Positions 17,954-26,651 of a stretch of DNA of 64,000 nucleotides are shown here, in pieces. Under the pieces are notes generated by a model. That model made no database searches and was not told the DNA's origin. It saw only the letters and a list, made by a program, of their open reading frames with translations. The stretch comes from Natrinema sp. HArc-T2 (GTDB taxonomy: Archaea; Halobacteriota; Halobacteria; Halobacteriales; Natrialbaceae): the NCBI RefSeq assembly GCF_041821085.1, contig NZ_JBGUAZ010000001.1, positions 682,001 through 746,000 on the forward strand, written 5' to 3'. How positions within the stretch are numbered: position 1 is the stretch's first letter; each line of letters starts with the position of its first letter. Both the position numbers and the translations under genes were made by a program.

Positions 17954-19108
17954 CTACCCCAGAATCGAGTCGACGGCTGCGTGATCGGACAGTAACTGCT
18001 CCATTCGGTCGACCGTCTCCGCATCTCGCGTCCGACCGCTTCGAATCACGTCCTCTGCACGCTCGACGGTCGCGAGCGTGTCCGTCTGCACGGAGAGGAT
18101 GGGGACGCCTTTGTCGCTTGCCTGCCCGAGGATCGTTCCCGACGGGCGGTGGCCACCGGTCAGGATGAGACAGCGGACGCCGGGTGCCTCGAGCGCGGCG
18201 GTATGAATTTCGGCTCGGTCACCGCCGGTGATGACGGCGGCGTCTTTCGTCCGACGGAAGCGTCGCAGGGCGCTGTCGGCTCCCATCGCCCCGACTGAGA
18301 ATCGCTCGACGTAGCTGTCCTGTCCCTCGTCGACGAGCATCGTCGCGCCGAGTTCGTCTGCGAGGTCGGTGACGGTAACACCCGACAACTCTCGTTCGCT
18401 CGGGAGGACGCCGTGGACCGGAATCCCCTGTCCCTCGAGAAACGGAACCACGTCGGTCTCGAGTTGGTCGTAGGCTGCGTCGGGGACGTCGTTGAAGACG
18501 ACGCCGGCAAGCCGGTCGCCGAACTGCTCGGCAGCGGCGAGCACGTCGTCGATGTCTCCCGGAATTTCGTACGAGGCGACCAGCAGGACGCGGGCGTCGA
18601 ACAGGTCCGCGATGTCGGCGTCGGTGAGATCGACGAGTTGGCCGATATCGTACCGACCGCCGCCCTCGACGAACATCCGATCGTGGTCCGCCGCGAGCGT
18701 CGTGAACGCGTCCTGGACGCGCTCGCGAAGTTCGTCCGGCGTCTCGCGACCGCGGATCACCTGCTCGATGAACGTCGGGGAGTAGACGACCGGCTCGAGG
18801 TCGTGGATCTCCGCCTCCAATTCGAGCAGTTCGCGTGCGAGCAGCGGGTCCTCGTCTAAGGTCTTGCCAACGTTGCTCTGGAGTCGGGTGCCTTTGGGTT
18901 TCATGTAGCCGACGCTGTCGCCCGCGCTCTGGGCGAGCCGGGCGAGTGCCAGCGTGATGGCCGTCTTGCCGGTGCTCTCTGCGAGCGAACTCACGAGGAG
19001 CGTGTCAGTGTCGTCAACCGCCTCGGTGGCACTGGACGTGCTGTCGGTTTCAGTAGTCGTCTCGCGATCGGCATCCGTGGGAGTGGGGTCTGAATCGGTG
19101 TCGGTCAT
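17954..19108 (-). CDS. DRTGG-domain / Pta-N-like P-loop protein
   Basis: A 384-aa protein. After a disordered Thr/Asp-rich start, it has a BioD/CobB-like P-loop domain (TLLVSSLAESTGKTAITLAL, ~residues 37-56; MKPKGTRLQSN; FVEGGGRYDIGQLVDL) as in the N-terminal region of long phosphotransacetylases. A DRTGG domain follows (DSALRRFRRTKDAAVITGGDRAEI region, ~275-300). It lacks the catalytic phosphotransacetylase domain. Its start overlaps the stop of the ADP-forming synthetase by ATGA, so the two are co-translated and it probably regulates or partners that enzyme. Confidence 0.82.
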   Translation of the reverse strand: MTDTDSDPTPTDADRETTTETDSTSSATEAVDDTDTLLVSSLAESTGKTAITLALARLAQSAGDSVGYMKPKGTRLQSNVGKTLDEDPLLARELLELEAEIHDLEPVVYSPTFIEQVIRGRETPDELRERVQDAFTTLAADHDRMFVEGGGRYDIGQLVDLTDADIADLFDARVLLVASYEIPGDIDDVLAAAEQFGDRLAGVVFNDVPDAAYDQLETDVVPFLEGQGIPVHGVLPSERELSGVTVTDLADELGATMLVDEGQDSYVERFSVGAMGADSALRRFRRTKDAAVITGGDRAEIHTAALEAPGVRCLILTGGHRPSGTILGQASDKGVPILSVQTDTLATVERAEDVIRSGRTRDAETVDRMEQLLSDHAAVDSILG

Positions 19109-21216
19109 TGGTTCTCGGTGTCGAGTGTCTCCGTGTCGACGGTGAGCCGCAAATCGATTGCCTGTACGCCGTCTGCGCTCGCCACGAGCGGATTGATATC
19201 GAGCTCGAGGATCGACGGGAAGTCCGTCACGAGCTGTGAGAGCCGCTGGATCGTCTCGACGACGCCCTCGATGTCCGCGGACTCGCGGCCGCGAGCGCCG
19301 CGCAACAGCGGTGCAGCCTGGATCTCGTCGATCATCTCGCGAGCCTCACGCTCGCCGATGGGCGCGATACGAACCGACGTGTCCTCCAAGATTTCGACGA
19401 AGATGCCGCCGAGGCCGAACAACAACAGCGGGCCGAACTGCGGATCGCGATTCATCCCGACGATCGTCTCGGTCGCGGCCTCGAGATCGACCAGTTCCTG
19501 CACCTGGACGCCGACGATCGTCGCGTCGGGCTGGTAGCTGCGTGCCCGGGCGACGATGTCCTCGTAGGCGTCGTAGACATCGTCAGTTGCGACGCCGACT
19601 TTGACACCGCCGATGTCGGATTTGTGTGATATCTCGGGGCTGACGATCTTCATGACGACGTCGCCGTCGATCTCCGCGGCCACCTCGCGGGCGCGGGCAG
19701 GGTCGTCGACGATCTCGCCGGTCGGCGTCGAAATCCCGTAGGCCTCGAGCAAGTCCATCGATTCGACACCGAGTCGGTTGTTGTCGCGACGGTCGGCGCG
19801 TGCCAATATGTCACGGGCACGCGCTCGGTCCACGTCGAACGTCTCGGGGTCGTCAGTCGATTGCTCGTGAATATCGCGGAACCGCGCGAGCGCATCGAGA
19901 CCCGACACCGCCCGCGAGGGATCGAAGTAGTTCGGGATCCCAGCCTCGCGCAACGTTGCTTCGGCGTCGCGAACGCGTTTCCCGCCCATCAGGCAGGTTA
20001 CGACCGGTGTCTCGTGTGCCTCGCGAGTCTCGATCACCGTCTCGGCGAGGTCGTCGTACGACAGGACCGCCGTCGGCGCGGCGACGACGACCGCGCTGCC
20101 GACGTTGGGGTCAGCGAGTGCGATCTCGAGAGCCTCGCCGAAGCGATCGACGTCGGCATCGCCGATCGCGTCGATCGGGTTGTAGACGTTGGCCTCGTCG
20201 GGCATCGCATCGGCCAGCGCCGTGATCGTCTCGTCGGTAAAGTCGGCGATCTCGAGCGTCGAGTCACCGACCGCGTCAGTCGTCAACACGCCGGGGCCGC
20301 CCGCGTTCGTCACGACGGCGACGCCGTCGGTGTCGGGCTCGGGCAGCCCTGCAAGTGCCCGTGCGTAGTCGAACAGCTCTTGGACCGAATGGGCTCGAAG
20401 GACGCCGGCCTGCTCGAGGCCGGCCTCGTAGGCTCGTTCGCTGCCGGCGATCGCACCGGTGTGCGAGGAGGCCGCCTTCGCGCCGGCGTCCGTCCGACCG
20501 GATTTAACGAGGACGATCGGTGTCTCGTCGGTCACCTCGCGAGCGGTCTCGAGAAACGTCTGCCCGTCGTCGATGTCCTCGAGATAGCCGATGATAACGT
20601 CAGTTTCCGGGTCGTCGTCCCACTCGCGGATAAAGTCGGTTTCGTCGAGGACAGCCTTGTTACCGAGCGAGACGACATTCTGAAAGCCGATTCCCTCGTC
20701 GGTCGCCCAGTCGAGGACGGCGGTGATGAACGCACCTGACTGGCTCAGAAAGGAGATCGACCCCTCGAGTGCGTCCTGTGGGCCGAACGAGGCGTTCATC
20801 CCGTTTGGCGTCGCCATGATGCCGAGACTGTTGGGACCGACGACGTTGAGGTCGTATTCGGCGGCGAGCTCGCGCAGTCTGCGTTCGCGTTTCGCGCCCT
20901 CGCTGCCCGTTTCGGCGAACCCGGCGGTAATGACGACGACGTTCGCAACGCCTGCCTCGGCGAGGTCCCGAATCGAGTCGCTGACGATATCGGGCGGTAC
21001 GACGACCACCGCCAACTCGATCGGCGGGGCGCTCTTCGCGTCCGGATAACACTCGAGTCCGAGGACCGTCTCGCGCGAGGGATTGATCGGGACGACCTCG
21101 CCGTCGAACCCGTCGCGCAGGTTCTCGAGGATCGCCCGCCCGACCGCGCCCTCACGGTCGGTCGCGCCGACCACGGCGACGGTCTCGGGATCGAAGAGTG
21201 CGGATAACCGTCCCAT
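19105..21216 (-). CDS. acd: ADP-forming acetate--CoA ligase (fused alpha and beta)
   Basis: A 703-aa protein. The N-terminal CoA-binding Rossmann domain (TVAVVGATDREGAVGRAILEN, ~13-33) is followed by the succinyl-CoA-ligase-like domains with the phospho-His segment SSHTGAIAGSERAYEAG (~254) and a C-terminal ATP-grasp domain (DVVMKIVSPEISHKSDIGG, ~525). It makes acetate (or another acyl acid) and ATP from acyl-CoA, ADP and phosphate. Haloarchaea and other archaea use it for overflow acetate. The fused order fits the archaeal ACD of one-subunit type. First gene of an overlapping pair with the DRTGG gene. Confidence 0.92.
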   Translation of the reverse strand: MGRLSALFDPETVAVVGATDREGAVGRAILENLRDGFDGEVVPINPSRETVLGLECYPDAKSAPPIELAVVVVPPDIVSDSIRDLAEAGVANVVVITAGFAETGSEGAKRERRLRELAAEYDLNVVGPNSLGIMATPNGMNASFGPQDALEGSISFLSQSGAFITAVLDWATDEGIGFQNVVSLGNKAVLDETDFIREWDDDPETDVIIGYLEDIDDGQTFLETAREVTDETPIVLVKSGRTDAGAKAASSHTGAIAGSERAYEAGLEQAGVLRAHSVQELFDYARALAGLPEPDTDGVAVVTNAGGPGVLTTDAVGDSTLEIADFTDETITALADAMPDEANVYNPIDAIGDADVDRFGEALEIALADPNVGSAVVVAAPTAVLSYDDLAETVIETREAHETPVVTCLMGGKRVRDAEATLREAGIPNYFDPSRAVSGLDALARFRDIHEQSTDDPETFDVDRARARDILARADRRDNNRLGVESMDLLEAYGISTPTGEIVDDPARAREVAAEIDGDVVMKIVSPEISHKSDIGGVKVGVATDDVYDAYEDIVARARSYQPDATIVGVQVQELVDLEAATETIVGMNRDPQFGPLLLFGLGGIFVEILEDTSVRIAPIGEREAREMIDEIQAAPLLRGARGRESADIEGVVETIQRLSQLVTDFPSILELDINPLVASADGVQAIDLRLTVDTETLDTENQ

Positions 21217-21387
21217 CGCTCGAGCGTTCGCCAGGCAGTGTGTTAAGCGTATGGCGTGTTCCAGCGATCCGGCAGGCGCTGGCAGACGAGGTGCCGGCTC
21301 GAGCAGTCAGCGGGTCAAGTGGGTGTGTAGCTGTGATAGCCAGACACAGTTCAAGATATATGTGTTAGCATAAAAACTAATCCAGTG

Positions 21388-21852
21388 ATGGTTAACGTTC
21401 GTCCCCGCCGCATTGCCCTCGGTACCACGCTACTGGGTGTGGTCAGTCTCCTGACTGCAGTCGTGTTGTTCACGACGATTCCCGAAACGCCACCCGGAGA
21501 CGGGTTCGCAGCCGGTCTCACCGGTATTTTCGTGTTCCTGTACGCGGTCGCGGGACTGCTCGCGCTCGTGGAGGGAGGGCTGTTATATCTCGTGATGCGA
21601 CTGTGGGACCCGGCTGACTGGCCGCGGCGACTGCTCACGATCGGGGCCGTTGCTGGAGGAGTCTCCGTCCTTCTGTTGATCGGTCCCCTCCTGCTTCTCC
21701 GGCTCGTCGAATCCCTCTTCGGTCGGCTCATTCCGTTGGGCAACGTTGGCCTCGGTATCGGGCTCTTGCTCGTCCCAATCGGGCTCGTCTGCTCCGTGCT
21801 GGGTCTCGTGGTTCAACTCGTCGATAGCTCGAGCGTTCGAACTCGCACGTAA
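21388..21852 (+). CDS. Small four-helix membrane protein
   Basis: A 154-aa protein, mostly hydrophobic, with four predicted membrane helices (about residues 12-30, 44-66, 75-100 and 115-145). Helix four contains GNVGLGIGLLLVPIGLVCSV. Family not recognised. A TATA-like ATATATG ends 25 bp before the ATG, so it is probably leaderless. A GTG one codon earlier (21385) is possible but less likely. It is divergent from acd and convergent with the metal transporter operon, with a repeat copy between. Confidence 0.65.
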   Translation: MVNVRPRRIALGTTLLGVVSLLTAVVLFTTIPETPPGDGFAAGLTGIFVFLYAVAGLLALVEGGLLYLVMRLWDPADWPRRLLTIGAVAGGVSVLLLIGPLLLLRLVESLFGRLIPLGNVGLGIGLLLVPIGLVCSVLGLVVQLVDSSSVRTRT

Positions 21853-21882
21853 GGAGCAGTTGTAGTGATGAGAACCGGGCAG

Positions 21883-21965
21883 ACGGACTCCTGTCAGTGG
21901 GTGCTGGAGCACCTGCGACTGCCCTGCGGGTACACCGGGGAACTCAGTACAGCAGACCGTCTCAG
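21883..21965 (+). repeat. Dispersed palindromic repeat, family A, copy 3
   Basis: Reads ACGGACTCCTGTCAGTGGGTG at the left and AGTACAGCAGACCGTCTCAG at the right (reverse orientation). It fills the gap between convergent genes and ends 4 bp before the stop codon (TAA on the minus strand) of the permease gene. Confidence 0.8.
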
Positions 21966-21969
21966 TGGG

Positions 21970-22989
21970 TTAATGCATCGAGATCGCCGGCGACGACCGG
22001 CTCGAGGCGAAGACCGCAAGCAGATAGCAGGCGATGGCGACGACGACGATCGAGCCACCAGTGGGCAGGCTCTGTGAGATCGAGAGGACGAAGCCGCCGA
22101 TGACGGCCACCTGCCCGAAGAGGATCGAGAGGTAGATCGTCTCTCGGAAGCTCTGAGCGAGGTGGGTCCCAGCGGCGACGGGGACGACCAGCATCGCGGC
22201 GACGAGGATCACGCCGAGGATCTGCATTGCGCCGACGACGACGACGGCCGTCATCACGATCAACAGGGTGTTGTACCACGTGACGTTGAGCCGTGCGACG
22301 CGGGCGGCCTGCTCGTCGAACGTAATGAACAGCAGCTGTTTATAGGTCGCGACGGTGACGGCGACGACAACCACGCTAATGACTGCCATCAGCCGCGCGC
22401 CCGAGGGCGTGACGACCGAGATGCTGCCGAAGATGTAGTCCTGGACGTTGATGCCGGACATCCCGCGACCGTAGCTGATGACCAGCGTCCCAATAGCGAA
22501 GCTGCCGGTCAGCATGATCGCGATCGGCACATCGCCGTAGGTATCGGTTCGCTCGGCCAGCCACTGGACGGCGAGTGCGCCCAACACCCCGACGACGAGC
22601 GCGATGACCATCAGCGAGCCGTTCCAGCCGGTGATCGAACTCACCAGCAGCCCGACTGCGACGCCGGCAAAGGCCGTATGCGCCAACGTCTCGCCGATCA
22701 GGGCCATCTCGCGGTGGACGAGATACGTGCCGACCAGCGGCGCGACGACGCCGATCAGGATCCCCGTCGCGATCGAACGCCACATGAACGGATGATAGAA
22801 GACGTTCGTCCCGAGGTAGTGATCGGCCCACCAGCCCGCGATCCGGAGCTGTTCGTACATCGTTCCGACGAACGGGACCTCACGCAACGCGTCGATCGCC
22901 AGCAGCACGACCATCGCCACTGCGAGGACGGCAGTCACGGCGATCCCGACGTGCTCGAGCCGTCGCCGGAGGGAATGTCGCTGTGTCAT
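21970..22989 (-). CDS. znuB: Zinc/manganese ABC transporter permease (ZnuB/MntB type)
   Basis: A 339-aa protein with about 8-9 membrane helices of the ABC-3 family. Recognisable segments are FMWRSIATGILIGVVAPLVG, LVHREMALIGETLAHTAFAG (with the conserved E-T/L-S-H motif) and VGAMQILGVILVAAMLVVPV. It carries metal ions across the membrane. It is last in a three-gene operon: substrate binding, ATPase, permease, with 4 bp separating it from the ATPase gene. Zn versus Mn cannot be decided from the permease. Confidence 0.9.
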   Translation of the reverse strand: MTQRHSLRRRLEHVGIAVTAVLAVAMVVLLAIDALREVPFVGTMYEQLRIAGWWADHYLGTNVFYHPFMWRSIATGILIGVVAPLVGTYLVHREMALIGETLAHTAFAGVAVGLLVSSITGWNGSLMVIALVVGVLGALAVQWLAERTDTYGDVPIAIMLTGSFAIGTLVISYGRGMSGINVQDYIFGSISVVTPSGARLMAVISVVVVAVTVATYKQLLFITFDEQAARVARLNVTWYNTLLIVMTAVVVVGAMQILGVILVAAMLVVPVAAGTHLAQSFRETIYLSILFGQVAVIGGFVLSISQSLPTGGSIVVVAIACYLLAVFASSRSSPAISMH

Positions 22990-22993
22990 CGGT

Positions 22994-23731
22994 TCAGTGG
23001 TGGTGGTGGACGACCTGGCCCGTCGCGCCGTAGGCCTCGGTCAGGGCATCGCTTTCGACGAACGATTCGGTATCGCCGTGGTGGTACAGCTCCGTGTTGA
23101 TACAGGCGATCCGGTTCGCCCGATCCGTGACGACGCCGATGTCGTGTTCGATCAGGATGATCGTGATCCCATCGTCGTTGAGCGACTCGAGCAACTGGTA
23201 GAACGCGTCGCGGGATTCGGCGTCGACGCCGACGGTCGGCTCGTCGAGTGCCAGCAGGTCGGCCTCGGAAGCCAGCGCGCGGGCGATATAGGCCCGCTGG
23301 CGCTGGCCGCCCGAAAGCTGGTTGACCTGCCGATCTGCGAGGTCAGTAATGCCGACGGTCTCGAGTGCGTCGTCGACGATCGCGTGATCGTCGGCAGTCA
23401 GCCGACCGTGGCCCGCGTGGGCGAATCGGCCCATCGTCACCGCTTCGCGGACGGTAACTGGCATCGAGCCGCCGCCGCTGGTGGCCTGCTGGGAGACGTA
23501 GCCGATGCGCTCGCCGTCGTCGAACGCCGAGACAGGCTCGCCGAAGAGTTCGATCGTGCCGCTGTCGGGCGTGCGCAGGCCGAGCATGAGATGCAAGAGC
23601 GTGGTCTTGCCCGAGCCGTTGGGGCCGATCAGGCCCAGAAAGTCCCCCTCATCGACCCGGAGCGTGACATCCTTGACCGCCGGCTGTTCGCCGTAGGCAA
23701 ACGTCACGTTCTCGAGTGCGACGACAGTCAC
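22994..23731 (-). CDS. znuC: Zinc/manganese ABC transporter ATP-binding protein (ZnuC type)
   Basis: About 245 aa. Walker A GPNGSGKTTLLHL (~38), signature LSGGQRQRAYIARAL (~140), Walker B LLALDEPTVGVD (~159), and a switch His in IILIEHDIGVV (~195). The His-rich C-terminus (VVHHHH) may bind metal. I start at the GTG that overlaps the stop of the binding-protein gene (GTGA), giving VALENVTFAYGEQ. Longer starts upstream run through the other gene. Confidence 0.92.
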   Translation of the reverse strand: MTVVALENVTFAYGEQPAVKDVTLRVDEGDFLGLIGPNGSGKTTLLHLMLGLRTPDSGTIELFGEPVSAFDDGERIGYVSQQATSGGGSMPVTVREAVTMGRFAHAGHGRLTADDHAIVDDALETVGITDLADRQVNQLSGGQRQRAYIARALASEADLLALDEPTVGVDAESRDAFYQLLESLNDDGITIILIEHDIGVVTDRANRIACINTELYHHGDTESFVESDALTEAYGATGQVVHHHH

Positions 23732-24747
23732 TGTGCGTCTAGTACCTCTCTGAACGCGGGAAGGTTTATCTCTTCCATTTGCTCGAGGTACCCCCAGCCC
23801 TCGTCTTGCCACGTCGCGAGCGTTCCCGAGAGATGTGTAATCGGCATCGCGTCGGTGGCGTCGCTCTCCTCAATGATCGTCTCGACGAGCGGATAGGCGC
23901 CGTCGGGATCCTCGAAGGGATCGTAGAGGATCGTCTCGATCCCCTCCGAATCGACAAGGTCGATCGTCTCGGAGATGTCGCTGGCACTCGGCTCTTCCTG
24001 CGGAGAGACGCCGACCGGCGTGTGAATCTCGAACCCGTACCGGTCCTGCAGATAGGTAAACGAGTCATGCCCAGCGAAGACGGCGACGTGTCGGTCTGCC
24101 GTCTCGAGTAGCTCCGTGAACTGCTGGTCGACGGACTCGAGAGCTGATTTGTACGACGCGGCGTTCTCCTCGTAGGTTTCGGCGTTGTCCGGATCAGCCT
24201 CGGCCAGACCCGACGCGATCGTGTTGACGATCTCCGTTGCGAGCACGGGATCGAGCCAGACGTGTGGATCGATCGACGCGCCGCCGTGATCGTGGCCGTC
24301 GTTGGTCTCGTTGCTGTGATCGCCCTCGCTCTCGTGGTCGTGGCTGTCGGTCTCGTGATCCCAGCCAAGCAACTGGTCGTCCAGTCCCGCGAGTCCGTCG
24401 ATCACGGCGACGGTGTCGTAGTCGGCCTCGAGCGTCGCCGCGACGTCTTGGGCCCACGAGAACGCGGGCGTATCGAAGTAGACGAAGACGCCGGCGTCGG
24501 CGATGTCCCGGGTGAGGTCGCCGCTTGGCGACCAACCGTGGCCTGCCTGTCCGGTCCCCACCGGGTTCTCGAAGTCGATCGCGTCGCCGCTGACCTGCTC
24601 GGCCCAGTCCCACAGCGTAAAGAAGGCGGCGTAGCCGGCGTCGAGATTCGCGTCCGCCGCGCTGATATCGTCGAGACAGCCGGCGACGGTACTCACGGTG
24701 GCTGCGCCGGCAGCCGTCTGCAGCAGCGTCCGCCGTGTCAGCTTCAT
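23728..24747 (-). CDS. znuA: Zinc/manganese-binding lipoprotein (ZnuA type)
   Basis: A 339-aa cluster A-1 binding protein. It has a Tat lipoprotein signal: TRRTLLQTAAGAATVSTVAGC with the lipobox Cys at residue ~24. Metal-site residues are seen in the mature part (GHGWSP region, HVWLDPVLA and AGHDSFTYL). A His/Asp-rich loop (DHETDSHDHESEGDHSNETN...) around residues 131-152 is the zinc-chaperone loop found in ZnuA and favours zinc over manganese. First gene of the operon; promoter and palindromic operator lie directly upstream. Confidence 0.92.
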   Translation of the reverse strand: MKLTRRTLLQTAAGAATVSTVAGCLDDISAADANLDAGYAAFFTLWDWAEQVSGDAIDFENPVGTGQAGHGWSPSGDLTRDIADAGVFVYFDTPAFSWAQDVAATLEADYDTVAVIDGLAGLDDQLLGWDHETDSHDHESEGDHSNETNDGHDHGGASIDPHVWLDPVLATEIVNTIASGLAEADPDNAETYEENAASYKSALESVDQQFTELLETADRHVAVFAGHDSFTYLQDRYGFEIHTPVGVSPQEEPSASDISETIDLVDSEGIETILYDPFEDPDGAYPLVETIIEESDATDAMPITHLSGTLATWQDEGWGYLEQMEEINLPAFREVLDAQ

Positions 24748-24753
24748 ACTCGA

Positions 24754-24767
24754 GGCTAGTGCTAGCC
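24754..24767. promoter_or_regulatory. Operator-like palindrome in the znuA promoter
   Basis: GGCTAGTGCTAGCC, a perfect 6-2-6 inverted repeat, lies 7 bp upstream of the znuA start codon and immediately downstream of a TATAAATATT box (24770-24780), where a bound repressor would block transcription. A metal-sensing DtxR-type repressor would fit. The site is visible; the regulator is inferred. Confidence 0.6.
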
Positions 24768-24943
24768 GAGTATAAATATTATTATCTAGGGGACTAGTTT
24801 TGTTAATTCTCGCCGTTGGCAGCGACCTCTGTTAATAACAACTGCCCGTATAGCGAGCTGAGTTATTATACCATCAGATCGATACTCAGCGGCGAGCCGG
24901 CTTGGCGAGGGATCGAGGCCGCGAGAAAGCCAGCGCGCCGGTC

Positions 24944-25366
24944 CTATTCGAGCGCGACCTCGAGTCGGGTTCCATCGAGCCGCCGGTACGACGGGGGACG
25001 ACCCGAAGCCGGGTCACGAACCACCTCGAACGCGTCGAATCGGATCACGAGTCGACCGGGGTCGATCGTCGCCCGAAGCATGGGGCCGCGGCTGGTCACG
25101 ACGACGTAGGGCGGTGCGGGGACGGGGGTTGCCCGGAGTTCGCACCCGGTCGCCTCGACCGCGTCGACGAGTACGCTCGGCAGCGTCTCGTCGATGCCAG
25201 CATCCGAGAGCGTCCGACGGAGCCCGTCCGCGACCGTCTCGCTGTCGGTCGTTCGCGCGGTATCCCAGGGGGCAGCGACCGCGTCGGCACAGGCGTCGAT
25301 CCCGTCGACGATCGACGCGTGGTCCGTCCGGATCCGACGCCGCACGTCACGGACTAGGTGGGACAT
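24944..25366 (-). CDS. Uncharacterised 140-aa protein
   Basis: A 140-aa soluble protein without recognised family. The N-terminal half is helical (MSHLVRDVRRRIRTDHASI) and the C-terminal half beta-rich (PPYVVVTSRGPMLRATIDPG, RLVIRFDAFEVVRD). Coding character is supported by acidic composition and high third-position GC. It reads toward the znuA promoter region. Function unknown. Confidence 0.65.
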   Translation of the reverse strand: MSHLVRDVRRRIRTDHASIVDGIDACADAVAAPWDTARTTDSETVADGLRRTLSDAGIDETLPSVLVDAVEATGCELRATPVPAPPYVVVTSRGPMLRATIDPGRLVIRFDAFEVVRDPASGRPPSYRRLDGTRLEVALE

Positions 25367-25423
25367 AAATTCCGGTGGAACGGGAACGCACTAAGGCGTC
25401 ACGACTCGAGTCGGCGCGTCGCG

Positions 25424-26566
25424 CTAGTCGCGCTGCGTCTCGAGGACGCCCACGTTTAGCGTCCGAACCCGCGTCAGGACGCCGCGGAGTCGGCGTCGCC
25501 ACGACCCTCGCTGGGACGTGAGTTCGCGTCGGAGCCGCTCGTTTTCGTCCTCGAGGGAACGAGTTTTCGATTCGAGTTCGCCGAGTTGCGCTTCGAGCGT
25601 CTCGACTCGGTCCTCGAGCCGGTACCGACGGCTGCGCTGTGCCGCGCGGTCGTTTCGCAACTGATCGCGTTCGCGCCGGAGGCCGATCAGCTGGGCCTCG
25701 AGGTGCTCGCGCTTGCGGCGGTCCGATGCGACGACTGAGGGACGTTCCATGCCGTCGGTCGCCGTCCCGTCGGCGTCGAGCTCGAGATGCCCCGAGTGGG
25801 TCGCGTTGACGACAACACCGACGAGCAGGATCAGGCCACCGAAGTACAGCCAGGTCAGCAGGAGGAGGATCGCGCCGATCGGGCCCGCCGAGTCGGAGCT
25901 ACTCGCAAACGCGACGTAGACCTGAAACAGCGACTGCAGCGCCGCCCAGCCGACGGCGGCGACGACGACGCCCGGCAGCACCTCCCGAACGGAGACGTCG
26001 GTGTCGGGGAAGAAGTAGTACATCGGGAGGAAGGCGATCGTCAGTCCGACCACGAGCAACAGCGGATTCAACACTCCAATGAAGGGGATACTCGGGAAGA
26101 ACGCGAACACGACGGTCGCCAATGCCGCAGCGACCAGCGCGACGCCGATCGTCGCGAAGACGACGGCCCCGTCGCGGAGCTGGTCGACCAGGGAGTTCTC
26201 CGCGGTCGACGCGTAGATCTCCGAGAAGGCGGTGTCCAGCCCCCGGAAGATCTTCAGCGATCCCCAGACGAGCGCAACGAGTCCGATGAGGGAGGTGCCG
26301 ACGCTGCCGGTATCACCTTCGATCCCGTTCTCGAGCATGACCTGGCCGCTCTCGGGCAGGAACCCCTCGGTCGTCGTCGAGACCTGTTCGGCGAGCGCTT
26401 GATCGCCGACGAACGACACCAGAAAGAACAGCAACACGAGTAACGGGATCAACGAGACGAACGCCTGATAGGCGATGCTGGCCGCCATGAACGTCACGTT
26501 CTTCTCCTGGATTCCGGTCACAACCGACTTCGAGAAGGGAGCGGCGTCGCGGACGGAGCTAGCCAT
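25424..26566 (-). CDS. YihY/BrkB family membrane protein with C-terminal coiled coil
   Basis: A 380-aa protein. The first ~265 residues hold six membrane helices of the YihY (formerly 'RNase BN') family; typical pieces are IAYQAFVSLIPLLVLLFFLV near the start, ALVWGSLKIFRGLDTAFSEIY and YYFFPDTDVSVREVLPG. The C-terminal ~100 residues form a charged coiled coil (DRVETLEAQLGELESKTRSL) with an Arg-rich end. The coiled-coil tail is an addition to the basic family architecture. Function of the family is unclear; the old nuclease name should not be used. Confidence 0.85.
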   Translation of the reverse strand: MASSVRDAAPFSKSVVTGIQEKNVTFMAASIAYQAFVSLIPLLVLLFFLVSFVGDQALAEQVSTTTEGFLPESGQVMLENGIEGDTGSVGTSLIGLVALVWGSLKIFRGLDTAFSEIYASTAENSLVDQLRDGAVVFATIGVALVAAALATVVFAFFPSIPFIGVLNPLLLVVGLTIAFLPMYYFFPDTDVSVREVLPGVVVAAVGWAALQSLFQVYVAFASSSDSAGPIGAILLLLTWLYFGGLILLVGVVVNATHSGHLELDADGTATDGMERPSVVASDRRKREHLEAQLIGLRRERDQLRNDRAAQRSRRYRLEDRVETLEAQLGELESKTRSLEDENERLRRELTSQRGSWRRRLRGVLTRVRTLNVGVLETQRD

Positions 26567-26651
26567 ACCGACGGTCCGTCACAGGGCCTGATAGCGGCCC
26601 GGCTTGCAGCCACACGCCCCGTTTGGCTGGTTCCGAGCCGAGACAGGTCGT

